From contig NZ_FXTN01000013.1 in assembly GCF_900182595.1 (NCBI RefSeq), positions 124,001 through 188,000 of the forward strand: a stretch of 64,000 bases of DNA, read 5' to 3'. The notes under the pieces were generated by a model. It saw only the letters and a program-made list of their open reading frames with translations. It searched no databases and had not been told where the DNA came from. The DNA comes from Pedobacter westerhofensis. GTDB taxonomy: Bacteria > Bacteroidota > Bacteroidia > Sphingobacteriales > Sphingobacteriaceae. The position numbers and the translations under genes are program-made. Position 1 is the first letter of the stretch, and every line of letters begins with the position of its first letter. This document shows positions 43,401 to 52,214 of this stretch, one piece after another.

Positions 43401-43672
43401 CTGGAACCCCATCGGCTAACAATACACAGACCTCGTCCTGGTACATCAGGAATGATTCCTATATCAGGCTAAAGAGTGCTGAGCTGGGCTACACCATACC
43501 AAGACGAATTTTGGGAAAAAGCATCAGTTCAGTCAGGGTATTCGCATCCGGACAGAACCTCTTTACTGTAACACCTCATATGAAAGAGGCTATCGATCCG
43601 GAAAACAGCGGCAGCAATCAGAATTATTACCAGCAAAGAGTGATCTCATTTGGTTTAAACGTAACATTTTAA
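40457..43672 (+). CDS. susC: SusC-like TonB-dependent outer-membrane transporter
   Basis: 1071 residues with a signal peptide (ending near SLAG), then a carboxypeptidase-regulatory-like domain (VKGKVTDGSTGQSLPDVTVQ, to about residue 140), the plug with NELVVVGYGTQKK (residues ~135-250) and a beta-barrel to the C-terminal aromatic residue (FGLNVTF). This is the SusC/RagA type, which imports oligosaccharides using TonB energy. Its lipoprotein partner is susD 10 bp downstream on the same strand. Confidence 0.96.
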   Translation: MKRFLPDERFINRIAGFFMLLTVMFAISSESLAGQLTASGAPKLYHSAIQQDLTVKGKVTDGSTGQSLPDVTVQIKGSTIRTVTDANGNFAIRAQENATLVFLFVGYDASEVAVKGTNFLNVTLRAKPNSLNELVVVGYGTQKKTSTTAAVSSIQTSLITQKPIVNITNGLVGRAAGLIATQGGGEPGFDGSGLLIRGPATTGRTQPLTVVDGVPRDFSRLDPNSIETITILKDAAAVAPYGVAGANGVILITTKSGKSGKPTLTYNGYYGFQNPTNVPRFVNSYQYALLRNEAAVNDGTAKPYTQTDIDLYQNHLDPDGHADGRPLEDIIMKNRPIQYHNITMSGGSEDVKYFASLGYNRQDGMWSTTYLQKYNGSLGVTANATKTTTVNLRVNSYQEDQHFPAIGAGSIIGQAQRQNPTYPVRYSNGLAAGYIGQSLYSQIYDSGYTLNKNTAWLTQLSIEQKLPLKGLSLKGIVSYDIGPDPLGFSGNDNSQTRTWQTPMPFTNPVSPNGVFAPGTVYTFPLSKAGVNQPRLSQTSNENKMMTLQGLLNYNNTFGKSQLTGTLVTEYRKVRWQNFTASRINYNLSIDELNFGGPLPTDVIVSGSSGGQKQLGYVYRFTYAYNNRYLFETAGRYDGSYIFSPGNRFGFFPSFSAGWRISEESFMKSIKWIDNLKLRGSYGQSGNYPSGGQYQYLSQFGINNNSAVIGGNATQSISENLQGNPNITWERAKKTDIALEGTLFNGLLSFETDLFYEKRSNFLVTIGTVLPAEYGVGTGQVNGGVLKNQGVEFTLSSFKNFANGMRLDLRGTFTYAKSTILQVYENPATFNNPNRRQTGRPLGEQFGLKALGYYTPDDFINPTAQNPTLKPGVPIPNFGQVHVGDLKYADLSSPDGTPDGKVDANDITDIGHPQTPQIQFGLEPRISFKNFDLDLLFQGSARSNIQLNNYYVFPFLGSGSATEAVFNDHWTPDNLNATYPRISGTPSANNTQTSSWYIRNDSYIRLKSAELGYTIPRRILGKSISSVRVFASGQNLFTVTPHMKEAIDPENSGSNQNYYQQRVISFGLNVTF

Positions 43673-43682
43673 AAATCGATTT

Positions 43683-45428
43683 ATGAATCTTAAAAATATT
43701 GGCAGAGCGAATGCATTGTTATTCGCCCTCATGCTGATCACCATCGGAGCCTGCAAAAAAGATGACTTTCTTTCCGTGCCTCCTAAAGGTGTATTGACCG
43801 ATGCGTCGACCTTCAGCACACAATCGAATGCAGAGCTATTTGTTAATGACATTTATAACGCATTACCTGATTATAATAACGGCAACCAGGTTGACCGCAT
43901 CCTTGATGCCTGGACGGACAACAGCAACGCCGGGGCCACCAACCACGAGGGCCAGGCGGTGATCCGCAGCAACGCCCTGAGTGCAGGTAACTCCACGAAT
44001 GGTGTCGGCGGCTATTTTGGATGGGCATCACTTTATACCAACATCCGTAAATGCAATACCTTCCTGAAGAATGCTGCTGCAAATTCATCCGTTTACGATG
44101 CGGCCTGGTATACACAACGTGCCGGCGAAGTGAAATTTCTACGGGCTTTCTTCTATATGCTGCTATTCAAAAATTATGGAGGTGTGCCGGTATTGACTGT
44201 TCCGCTGACCAATACTGACGGATCTGACATTTTCACCGAAAGGGCTTCGCTGGACGCGACGCAGGCATTCATAGAAGCTGACTGTGATGCTGCTGCGGGT
44301 GTCCTGCCTTTGAAACAAACCACGGCCAATTTAGGTCGTGCAACCAAAGGTGCCGCCCTGGCTTTAAAAGGCGATGTCCAGTTGTTCGCTGCCAGCCCGC
44401 TGGTCAATACCAGTAATGATCCAGCGAAATGGGCCAAAGCGGCGGCGACCTACCAATCGATCATCGCACTCAATACCTACAACTTGTTTACTACTTCATC
44501 GTCAACACCTATTATTTCTACAACCGGATCAGGATCAACCTCAACCGCATACCGCGACCAGTTCCTGGCGGCTAACAACTGGAATTCAGAGACCATCTTC
44601 GCCAGGGCTTATGCTTTGCCCAACAAAGGCCATAAACGGGAAGGTTATATGGGACCTGTTATTGTACGCGGAGGGGCCCAGACCTGGGGCGGGGCTTCAC
44701 CTACACAAAGCCTTATCGATGATTACCAAATGGATAACGGAAAGGCGATCACCGATCCAACGTCCGGTTATAATCCGGCTCAGCCATACCTCCACCGGGA
44801 GTCGCGTTTTGAGCAGTCTATCGTTTATGACGGATCATACTGGCAAGGCGAAGTATTCAAATCACGCATAGGCGGCACTAACCAGATTGACCTTGGATCG
44901 ACCAGCGATATTTCGAATACCGGCTATTGTATCCGTAAAACACTGGATGAGTCCATTCTGGGACAAACAAGCCTTGGAACAGCACCGGGGACATCGAATT
45001 ACCAATTTTATCGTTACGCTGAAGTACTTTTAAGCTATGCAGAAGCACAGAATGAGGCGGCCGGTCCGGACCAGAGCGTATTTGACGCCGTTAATAAGGT
45101 TCGGTCCAGGGTACTATTGCCTCCTGTTCCCCCGAACACCAGCCAGGCGGATATGCGTACACTCATTCGCAGGGAACGGCGCCTGGAATTCAGTTTCGAA
45201 GACAAGCGCTGGTATGATATCAGGCGCTGGGACATCACAGTAAAAGGACCGGCAGTGATCAATTCGCCGGAATATGGGATGAAGATCACAGCCGATGCTT
45301 CAGGAAACCTGACTTACGAGCGGGTGGTAGTTTTTCAAAACCGCTATTCGGAATATATGAACTGGCTCCCGATACCGCAGGGCATTCTCAATCAGAACCC
45401 CAAACTAAAACAGAACCCAGGATATTAG
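43683..45428 (+). CDS. susD: SusD/RagB-like glycan-binding lipoprotein
   Basis: 581 residues with a lipoprotein signal: hydrophobic stretch, Cys24 in IGACKKDD, and CKKDD is a good surface-export signal. It has the SusD pattern of N-terminal TPR helices (FVNDIYNALPDYNN, RKCNTFLKN, EVKFLRAFFYMLLFK) and the C-terminal RRERRLEFSFEDKRWYDIRRW. It lies 10 bp after susC and forms the lid of the transporter. A strong hairpin ends the pair. Confidence 0.96.
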   Translation: MNLKNIGRANALLFALMLITIGACKKDDFLSVPPKGVLTDASTFSTQSNAELFVNDIYNALPDYNNGNQVDRILDAWTDNSNAGATNHEGQAVIRSNALSAGNSTNGVGGYFGWASLYTNIRKCNTFLKNAAANSSVYDAAWYTQRAGEVKFLRAFFYMLLFKNYGGVPVLTVPLTNTDGSDIFTERASLDATQAFIEADCDAAAGVLPLKQTTANLGRATKGAALALKGDVQLFAASPLVNTSNDPAKWAKAAATYQSIIALNTYNLFTTSSSTPIISTTGSGSTSTAYRDQFLAANNWNSETIFARAYALPNKGHKREGYMGPVIVRGGAQTWGGASPTQSLIDDYQMDNGKAITDPTSGYNPAQPYLHRESRFEQSIVYDGSYWQGEVFKSRIGGTNQIDLGSTSDISNTGYCIRKTLDESILGQTSLGTAPGTSNYQFYRYAEVLLSYAEAQNEAAGPDQSVFDAVNKVRSRVLLPPVPPNTSQADMRTLIRRERRLEFSFEDKRWYDIRRWDITVKGPAVINSPEYGMKITADASGNLTYERVVVFQNRYSEYMNWLPIPQGILNQNPKLKQNPGY

Positions 45429-45447
45429 CGCCCGGTGCTAAAGATCT

Positions 45448-45483
45448 AAATTCCAAACCCCGGGGCCTCCGGGGTTTGAATTT
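45448..45483 (+). terminator. Strong hairpin after susD
   Basis: AAATTCCAAACCCCGG (45448-45463), loop, CCGGGGTTTGAATTT (45469-45483). It separates the susCD transcript from the GH2 gene. There is no long T-run, so it may also act as a 3' stabiliser. Confidence 0.7.
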
Positions 45484-45595
45484 GAGTGGCCATGTCCAAA
45501 AAACCACCAGCGAAGGATCTGAAGACAAATGCTGAAACGCATGATAATACAAGTTTTTTATACAATCGTATAAACCGGCATTTTTGTTTATTTAC

Positions 45596-45603
45596 TTACT
45601 TTG
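45596..45603 (+). promoter_or_regulatory. TTACTTTG, near-consensus -7 box before the second GH2 gene
   Basis: Matches TAnnTTTG at 7 of 8 positions, 54 bp before the GH2 start and after the susD hairpin. No matching -33 TTG at the usual distance, so weak. Confidence 0.25.
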
Positions 45604-45656
45604 TATAACCGGGGTATAGTCCGGTATTAAAGCATGCAGTCCAAAACACATCATCA

Positions 45657-48600
45657 ATGAATAGATCCGATCTTAGAAGAAAATTTATACTACTTATTAT
45701 TTTGACAGCCATTGCAGGCGGAATGCAACAAAATACGGCACAATCGCAAACGCTTCCCCTGCCCGGAAAAGGCGATACGGCCTTTGTTCCCAAAGAAATT
45801 GAAGATCCTGAAAATATAGGCATCAACAAGGAGGCCAGCCATGCTACACTGATGCCTTATGGTTCATTAAAAGAGGCACTCACTGCCAGACGAAGCGCAT
45901 CGTCCTTAAGCCGCAGTCTGAATGGGCAGTGGAAATTTAATTGGGTAGACTGGCCGCAAAAACGACCAGTCAATTTTTATAAGATGGATTATGACGTATC
46001 TCAATGGAAGGATATCAAGGTGCCCTCAAACTTCCAGATACTGGGTTATGGCACGCCGGATTACAGCAACTTTACGCTGATCTTTCAAAGCGACTTTCCC
46101 AGGGTGATGAGCGATCCCAAAAATAAAAAATATACAACAGTGACCGAACGAAACCCGGTAGGAAGCTACCGCAGGGATTTTACCGTACCCGAAGACTGGA
46201 AGGGACGCCGCATATTCATCAATTTTGAAGGTGTAGACGCCGGCTTTTTCCTATGGGTCAACGGGAAAAAAGTAGGTTATAGTGTAAACAGCCGCAATGC
46301 TGCAGAGTTTGACCTGACCAGCTACGTGAAACCTGGTAAAAATATGATCGCAGTCGAGGTTTACCGCTTTGTATCCGGCAGTTATTTAGAAAATCAGGAT
46401 ATGTGGCGACTGAGCGGCATATTCCGGAATGTTACCCTTTGGAGTGCCCCACAGGAACATATCCGCGATTACTTTATCAAAACTAATCTGGATGCCAAAT
46501 ATAAAGATGCCGATGTAACCGTATCAACCAAGGTTAAAAACTATGGTGCTGCAGCTACCCCGGAACGTCAGCTAAGCGTAACACTATACAATGGTACTGT
46601 GCCGGTACCCGGCGCGACGGGCAAAAAGACAGTTCCAGCCCTAAAGCCAGGTCAGGAAGTAAGTGTGGATGTGGCCTTTCATGTGAGCGGGCCTCAAAAA
46701 TGGACTGCCGAAACACCGAAGCTTTATACATCTGTCATCACGCTGAATGAAGGATCCAACACTTTGGAGACCCTCTCCTCAAAAACGGGTTTCCGCGAAA
46801 TTGCGATCAAAGGGCGGGTTTTTCTGGTCAACGGTGTGCCCATTAAATTGAAAGGTGTGAACCGCCATGAAAACTTCCCTGACGACGGGCATGCGGTCAC
46901 CGAAGCCCAGATGATCAGGGATATTGTTCTGATCAAACAAACGAACAGCAACCATGTACGAACCTGTCATTATTCTGACGACCCACGCTGGTATGAGTTA
47001 TGCGATGAATACGGTATTTTTTTAGTTGCCGAGGCCAATGTAGAATGCCATGCTGAACAGAACCAGTTCAACGAAGATCCCACTATCAAAGCGGCAATTA
47101 TTGACAGGAACGTTGCCAATGTGCAGAATTTTAAGAACCACCCATCAGTATTGATCTGGTCATTGGGCAATGAGAACGGTTCTGGCGGAACAAACTTCCG
47201 CGCAGCACTCAGGGCCATCAAAGAAATTGATCCGGACAGGCCGTCCCATTACGAAGGGTTTGGCACTGGACGGGATAGCAAGGGAAATGACCGCAACCCC
47301 GCGGATATTGACAGCCGGATGTACACCAGCATACCTGATCTGGAGAGTGCGGCCAAAGATGACCAATTGAAAAAGCCGTTCTATCTTTGTGAATATGCCC
47401 ACGCCATGTTCAATTCCATGGGTTCAGTTGATATTTACAATGAGCTTTTCGATAAGTATCCGGCACTCCTGGGCGGAGCGATCTGGGAGTGGCAGGATCA
47501 GGGGATCTATAATAACCGGAACCCGCAGCATCCCATCACGGCTTATGGCGGGGGATTTGGTGAGTTTCCAAATGACCATTATTTTATTCATAAAGGAGTG
47601 GTCTTTTCAGACCGCAGTCCCAAACCACATTTTCCGGAGCTCAAACATGCTTATCAATGGATCACTGTTAAGAAAGATAGCCTGAATAGCAAAGCCTTTA
47701 CCATCAAAAACCGTTATCAGTTTACCAACCTCAGCAGCTTTACCGGCAAATGGGAAATTAGCGAGGACGGTACCGTGGTCTCCAGCGGCAACATCAATTT
47801 AGGCTCCGTAAATCCCGGGCAGCAAAAAGCGATTTCCATACCCTACGCGATCAACCCAAAACCGGGTTCAGAATACTTTATCCGGATATTCTTTCAACTG
47901 CCATCTCCTACGCTATGGGCAAGCAAAGGGTTTGAGATCGCAGCACAGCAGTTTGAATTGGGGATGCCGGTTGCTGCTCCTGTAAAAGCGAGCACAAACG
48001 CGCTATCATTTGACGAAAACAAAGCGTACATCACTGTTAAGGGCAAAGGTTTCAGCCTGGTATTTGATAAAGGAAAAGGTACATTCTCCAAAATGGAAAC
48101 CGCAGGAAAAGAAATCCTGCGGGACAATGGCGGGCCCGCCCTGCACCTATGGAGGGCGCCCCACCAGATCGATGACATGTGGGCCTATGAAAAGTGGGTG
48201 AAAAATGGTTTGAGGAATTTAAGCTGGACCGTTAACGAAGTGAGCGCCAGCCAAACAGCCGGGGATCTTGTTATCATCAAAGTGAAGCTGACCGGACAAG
48301 GCGAGCAAAATTTTTGGGTGAAACACCAGGCATCTTACACAATTGACGGCAATGGTGAGATCAAAGCAGATAATGACGTTGTTTTCAGTGATCCAAAGCT
48401 GGTACTGGCCAGGATTGGGGTGCGCATGTTGCTTGATAAAGATCTTGATCAGTTTGAATACCTGGGCAGAGGACCGATGGAAAATTATGCCGACCGGAAA
48501 AGCGGCTTCGATCTGGGCAGATTCAGCAGTAGTGTGTTACAGCAAATGACCGGCTACGAAAAACCTATGGAGCAGGGTAACCATGAGGATGTCCGCTGGG

Positions 48601-48872
48601 CCACGCTTAGCTCGGCAAAATCTTCCGGCATACGTGTCGGACGGGTCGACTCGGTGCTACAGGTTTCCGCATTGCCCTATAGTGATGAAGAAATGGATCC
48701 GGTAGAATACAAGATCGATCTTCCAAAAAGTAAAGGCACAGTGCTCTGCATTAGTCATAAAACTCTTGGAGTTGGTTCCAATGGTTGCGGCCCGCGGCCT
48801 CTGGAACGTTTCCAGGTGTTCGCGAAACCAACCTCTTTTAGCTACAAGATGAATTTACTGCAAAAGAATTAA
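45657..48872 (+). CDS. GH2 beta-galactosidase, LacZ type
   Basis: 1071 residues with a signal peptide (hydrophobic segment at about 12-28). All five LacZ domains are present. The acid/base is Glu506 in LGNENGSGG, the nucleophile Glu579 in LCEYAHAM. The final domain ends with the LacZ-like YLGRGPMENYADRK and MEQGNHEDVRW. Unlike the shorter GH2 at 32845, this one has the full-length LacZ layout. It should remove beta-galactose from the imported or surface-held glycan. It follows susCD in the PUL. Confidence 0.93.
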   Translation: MNRSDLRRKFILLIILTAIAGGMQQNTAQSQTLPLPGKGDTAFVPKEIEDPENIGINKEASHATLMPYGSLKEALTARRSASSLSRSLNGQWKFNWVDWPQKRPVNFYKMDYDVSQWKDIKVPSNFQILGYGTPDYSNFTLIFQSDFPRVMSDPKNKKYTTVTERNPVGSYRRDFTVPEDWKGRRIFINFEGVDAGFFLWVNGKKVGYSVNSRNAAEFDLTSYVKPGKNMIAVEVYRFVSGSYLENQDMWRLSGIFRNVTLWSAPQEHIRDYFIKTNLDAKYKDADVTVSTKVKNYGAAATPERQLSVTLYNGTVPVPGATGKKTVPALKPGQEVSVDVAFHVSGPQKWTAETPKLYTSVITLNEGSNTLETLSSKTGFREIAIKGRVFLVNGVPIKLKGVNRHENFPDDGHAVTEAQMIRDIVLIKQTNSNHVRTCHYSDDPRWYELCDEYGIFLVAEANVECHAEQNQFNEDPTIKAAIIDRNVANVQNFKNHPSVLIWSLGNENGSGGTNFRAALRAIKEIDPDRPSHYEGFGTGRDSKGNDRNPADIDSRMYTSIPDLESAAKDDQLKKPFYLCEYAHAMFNSMGSVDIYNELFDKYPALLGGAIWEWQDQGIYNNRNPQHPITAYGGGFGEFPNDHYFIHKGVVFSDRSPKPHFPELKHAYQWITVKKDSLNSKAFTIKNRYQFTNLSSFTGKWEISEDGTVVSSGNINLGSVNPGQQKAISIPYAINPKPGSEYFIRIFFQLPSPTLWASKGFEIAAQQFELGMPVAAPVKASTNALSFDENKAYITVKGKGFSLVFDKGKGTFSKMETAGKEILRDNGGPALHLWRAPHQIDDMWAYEKWVKNGLRNLSWTVNEVSASQTAGDLVIIKVKLTGQGEQNFWVKHQASYTIDGNGEIKADNDVVFSDPKLVLARIGVRMLLDKDLDQFEYLGRGPMENYADRKSGFDLGRFSSSVLQQMTGYEKPMEQGNHEDVRWATLSSAKSSGIRVGRVDSVLQVSALPYSDEEMDPVEYKIDLPKSKGTVLCISHKTLGVGSNGCGPRPLERFQVFAKPTSFSYKMNLLQKN

Positions 48873-49235
48873 TCTTTTGTCCTCCCTGTGATCCCGCCTG
48901 GGATCACATAATTGATTCGACCCCGGCCCCTGGCCGGGGTTTTTTATTATCCATTTATGGTGATCGACGAAAAACACAGCCCGGTGCTGACCGGTCAAAT
49001 TAGTCATGAGCTAAAGCGTGGTTGTTATCCGGTTATTCAAAAGTTCAGGAATTGATGGGTGATCCGGTTTTAGACATAATTTACATTAATGTGGACGATA
49101 ATACAAACGGCAGGACCGCAACCATTGTAATTTTAGTCATCCCCTATTTAGCGCTTATTCTACCCGGAATTTGCGACCCTTCGCAAAGCACCAGTATGAA
49201 CTATTAACCTAATATAAACCTTTTAAGAACCAGTA
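48873..49235. other. Region between GH2 terminators and GH76 gene
   Basis: Besides the terminators, the 363-bp gap contains a 7-bp perfect palindrome TTTGCGA-CCCT-TCGCAAA (49170-49187), 48 bp before the GH76 start, a candidate operator or hairpin. A 61-codon frame here (49022-49207) has no conserved text and is not called. Confidence 0.5.
48888..48946 (+). terminator. Tandem terminator hairpins after the GH2 gene
   Basis: GTGATCCC-GCCT-GGGATCAC (48888-48907) and CCCCGGCC-CCT-GGCCGGGG (48921-48939) followed by T6. The second is a textbook Rho-independent terminator. Confidence 0.88.
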
Positions 49236-50855
49236 ATGAAAAAAATCAACGCAAAATTCTCATTCAGGCCATTTCTATATGTGATACTCTTTACGAGTCT
49301 GGCAGCCTGTAAAAAAAAGCAGATTGATGCCCCTGCTTCTACTGATCCATTGGCGACTTCAGGAATGACGAAAACCCTTGCCCTGAAGGCCCTCGCCGAT
49401 GTAAATACCAATGCCGATGCGGCTTTCAATGCTTTTAATGCAAGTTTCCTGATGACCTCAGGAAATACGCAATACTACAAAGAAGCTTTAAACGTCGCTA
49501 CCAAAGACTATTTCTGGCGCCAGGCGCTGGATATTCAGATGGCCGAGGATGTTTATTTGCGCACGAAGAGCGCCGCCCATAAAACACTCATCACTAACCT
49601 GCTCAACACCTTTTTACAACAAAACCAGGGCACTGGCGGACTAACAGATTGGAACTGGAACCATTTTAACGATGACCTGCAATGGGCCGGTCTTGCTTTT
49701 ATCCGTGGCTATCAGATTACCGGTAATACTGCGTATTTGGATCAGGCTAAATATACGTTCAACCGCACTTATGATCGTGGCTGGACTGCAGACCTCGGAG
49801 GCGGTCTTTGGTGGGATGATGTCCGTAGCGAAAAGTCAGGTCTTAGCAATAATCCAGAAGTAATGCTCGGTTGTTATATTTATGAAGCCACCAAAGAGGT
49901 CGCTTATTTGAATAAGGCAATTGCTATTTATGCCTGGGTTAAGTCAACACTTTACAACGGTTCAACCGGTGCAGTCTCTGAAAAAATAACAGCCAATGGT
50001 GTGCTGTTTAATGATGCGAATGTTTACAACGTAGGCGCATTTGTTGGTGCAGCAAATCATTTGCACCGGTTAACGGGCAACTCAATGTATTACGATGATG
50101 CGATTCGTTCCATAGAATACGTGAAAAACAACAAAACTACCAATGGTATCATCACCGTTGCAAAAAGAGACGGAACCTGGCAATCAGAGTTCTCCCGGGG
50201 TTTGGGCGAATTTGTCCGGGACAATAACTTGTGGAGCACCTATTATACCTGGATGAAACAAAATGCGGATGCCGCCTGGAATTCCAGGCGCACAGACCGG
50301 AACCTGACCTGGAATACCTGGGCGAGTACAATGCCCTCAGATAATATAGCTAATGCTTTAGAGTGCCTCGGCGGTGTCGTCATGCAGCAAGTCACTCCGG
50401 TGACTCAACCAGCCGGTCTTACCAGCAACCTGGTCTATCGCCTCACGCCGAAGGTCAATGAAGGCAGCGCGATTGATATCAATGGGGCCGCTTCTGGTTC
50501 CCTGGCACAGATTTACGGCTGGAATAATGGTGGTAACCAAAAGTTTCGCATCACATCACTGGGTTACGGGTATTACCGGCTTGTCCCGCAACACAATACG
50601 GCGACCTCAGTGGACGTGACCGGGGGCAGCAGCGCCAACAATACGCCGATCGAGATCTATACCACGCAGGCTAACAACGGAGCGCAAATGTTCAAAATGA
50701 TCTATGATTATGATGGATATTATAAGCTTAAGCCAAAATGTGCCCCATTCAGCTGCGTAAATGTGACCGCAGGTAACCCCGCTAATCTGACCAAACTGGT
50801 CCTATGGCCGGAATCTTTTGGAGATAACGAGAGATATTCCATGACGGTTCAGTAA
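49236..50855 (+). CDS. GH76 endo-alpha-1,6-mannanase-like lipoprotein with ricin-type domain
   Basis: 539 residues with a lipoprotein signal and Cys25 in LAACKKKQ. Residues about 45-375 are the GH76 (alpha/alpha)6 domain. The catalytic Asp pair is Asp146-Asp147 in HFNDDLQWAG, followed by GGGLWWDDVRSEKSGLSNNP. Residues about 390-539 look like a ricin-type beta-trefoil (QIYGWNNGGNQKFRI, QNNG-like turns), a glycan-binding module. GH76 cuts the alpha-1,6-mannan backbone of yeast and fungal mannan or mycobacterial arabinomannan. A terminator separates it from the GH2, so it has its own promoter. Confidence 0.92.
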   Translation: MKKINAKFSFRPFLYVILFTSLAACKKKQIDAPASTDPLATSGMTKTLALKALADVNTNADAAFNAFNASFLMTSGNTQYYKEALNVATKDYFWRQALDIQMAEDVYLRTKSAAHKTLITNLLNTFLQQNQGTGGLTDWNWNHFNDDLQWAGLAFIRGYQITGNTAYLDQAKYTFNRTYDRGWTADLGGGLWWDDVRSEKSGLSNNPEVMLGCYIYEATKEVAYLNKAIAIYAWVKSTLYNGSTGAVSEKITANGVLFNDANVYNVGAFVGAANHLHRLTGNSMYYDDAIRSIEYVKNNKTTNGIITVAKRDGTWQSEFSRGLGEFVRDNNLWSTYYTWMKQNADAAWNSRRTDRNLTWNTWASTMPSDNIANALECLGGVVMQQVTPVTQPAGLTSNLVYRLTPKVNEGSAIDINGAASGSLAQIYGWNNGGNQKFRITSLGYGYYRLVPQHNTATSVDVTGGSSANNTPIEIYTTQANNGAQMFKMIYDYDGYYKLKPKCAPFSCVNVTAGNPANLTKLVLWPESFGDNERYSMTVQ

Positions 50856-50907
50856 AACATAAAGGGCAGTATAATTTTACTTCGACCAATCATAAAAACA
50901 TAAAATC

Positions 50908-51795
50908 ATGAAAATAGTAACAACCGGCTCACTAGGCAATGTGGCCAATTTAGTAGTAAAGAAACTGATCAACGCGGGGCATGATGTCACTGTGATCACT
51001 TCAAGCCCCGAGCGAACTGCGGCTATCGAAGAATTAGGCGCAACTGCGGCTGTCGGATCAATCAGCGATGCGGTTTTTTTAACGACAACGTTCAAAGGGG
51101 CGGATGCCGTTTTCACGATGGTACCGCCGTCTTTGGGAGCAACAAACATGATCGGCAATATCGCGGATACAGGAAAAGCCTACGTTAAAGCCATTCAAAC
51201 TGATCATATTGAACGGGTAGTTATGCTGAGCAGCGTAGGTGCAGACGCGGCTGAAGGAACCGGTCCTATACAGGGAGTCCACCATATTGAAGAATCGTTC
51301 AAGGCACTCACTGGTACCAACATTACAATTTTGCGCTCAGGCTTTTTTTATACCAATTTTCTTCGGGATATCCCACTGATCAAATCTCAAAATACTTTTG
51401 GGAATAATTACAAAAGTGATGACAGGCTATTATTTACCCATCCTGAAGATATATCCTCCGCCATTGTTCAGGAGCTTCAAAGCGAAGGAAAGGGTTATGA
51501 AGTAAAATATGTGGTCAGCGATATTTTAACCGGGAGTAAGGTTGCTTCCACCCTGGGACAGGCGATAGGCCGACCTGAACTGCAATGGTTACAAATACCA
51601 GACGATGTTTTGCACCAAGGGCTGACAGCTGCCGGCTTACCTCCTGAACTGGTGGGTCTGATCGTCGAAATGGGTCAGGGTGTCAGGACCGGAAAAATTA
51701 CCCGGGACTTTTTTGAATCGAGTCAGGAAACTACCGGGAAGGTAAAAATAGAACAGTTTGCCGGGGAGTTCAAAGAGCGGTTTCAGCAAACATAA
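50908..51795 (+). CDS. NmrA-like NAD(P)-binding protein
   Basis: 295 residues with a Rossmann start TTGSLGNVANLVVKKLI and PPSLGAT, then ERVVMLSSVGADAAEG and ILRSGFFYTNF. These are atypical SDRs of the NmrA/azoreductase/QOR2 group without a complete YxxxK, which use NAD(P)H for quinone reduction or act as redox sensors. It is 53 bp after the GH76 gene on the same strand, but the function fits the redox cassettes better than the PUL. Confidence 0.88.
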   Translation: MKIVTTGSLGNVANLVVKKLINAGHDVTVITSSPERTAAIEELGATAAVGSISDAVFLTTTFKGADAVFTMVPPSLGATNMIGNIADTGKAYVKAIQTDHIERVVMLSSVGADAAEGTGPIQGVHHIEESFKALTGTNITILRSGFFYTNFLRDIPLIKSQNTFGNNYKSDDRLLFTHPEDISSAIVQELQSEGKGYEVKYVVSDILTGSKVASTLGQAIGRPELQWLQIPDDVLHQGLTAAGLPPELVGLIVEMGQGVRTGKITRDFFESSQETTGKVKIEQFAGEFKERFQQT

Positions 51796-51921
51796 AACTG
51801 TTCGGCTCCCCGCCCGACCGCAGCGGTTAACCCGGGGCATGTTCAGGCCGGCTGAAATGAAAAGATATTCCAGGACATTCGCGTGGTCAATTGATCTGTG
51901 TTAAGAGTTAATTTTGAACCG

Positions 51922-51935
51922 TTAACATAGGTCAA
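51922..51935. promoter_or_regulatory. TTAACATAGGTCAA, shared operator-like word
   Basis: Differs by one base from TTAACATAGGTTAA at 60102-60115, which is palindromic (TTAAC-ATAG-GTTAA). Located 60 bp before the hydrolase fragment. Confidence 0.35.
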
Positions 51936-51994
51936 TCACAAGTTTAGTTACTGTCGCTGATATTTGCCGGACTACATGCTCAAATTGTCTGGCT

Positions 51995-52214
51995 ATGAAA
52001 AAAACCGTTACAGCATTGTTGCTGCTTTTCTTTTTACCTGTCCGCATACCGTCGGTTCTTGCTCAGCAGAAGCCGGTAAAAAATATCATCCTGCTGCAGG
52101 GCGTATGCGTTGACGGTTCAGGATGGAAGCCGGTTGGAGACCTGTCAGGCAATGCGGCAGCGACCCCAGAGCTGCATGCCTTGTATATATCGCAACATTT
52201 TAATCTATATATTC
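51995..52214 (+). pseudogene. Truncated alpha/beta hydrolase gene
   Basis: A signal peptide (MKKTVTALLLLFFLPV, SVLAQ) and the first strand NIILLQGVCVDGSGWKPV are those of the secreted hydrolase family found at 7132 and 52215. The usual HG is QG, and the frame then degrades after GDLSGN, with no nucleophile or His. The open frame runs to 52231 into the start of the intact paralogue. It is probably the stump of a duplicated gene. Confidence 0.7.

Noticed and set aside
49022..49207. 61-codon frame before GH76
   Set aside because: No conserved motif, hydrophobic middle only, and it overlaps the likely promoter.
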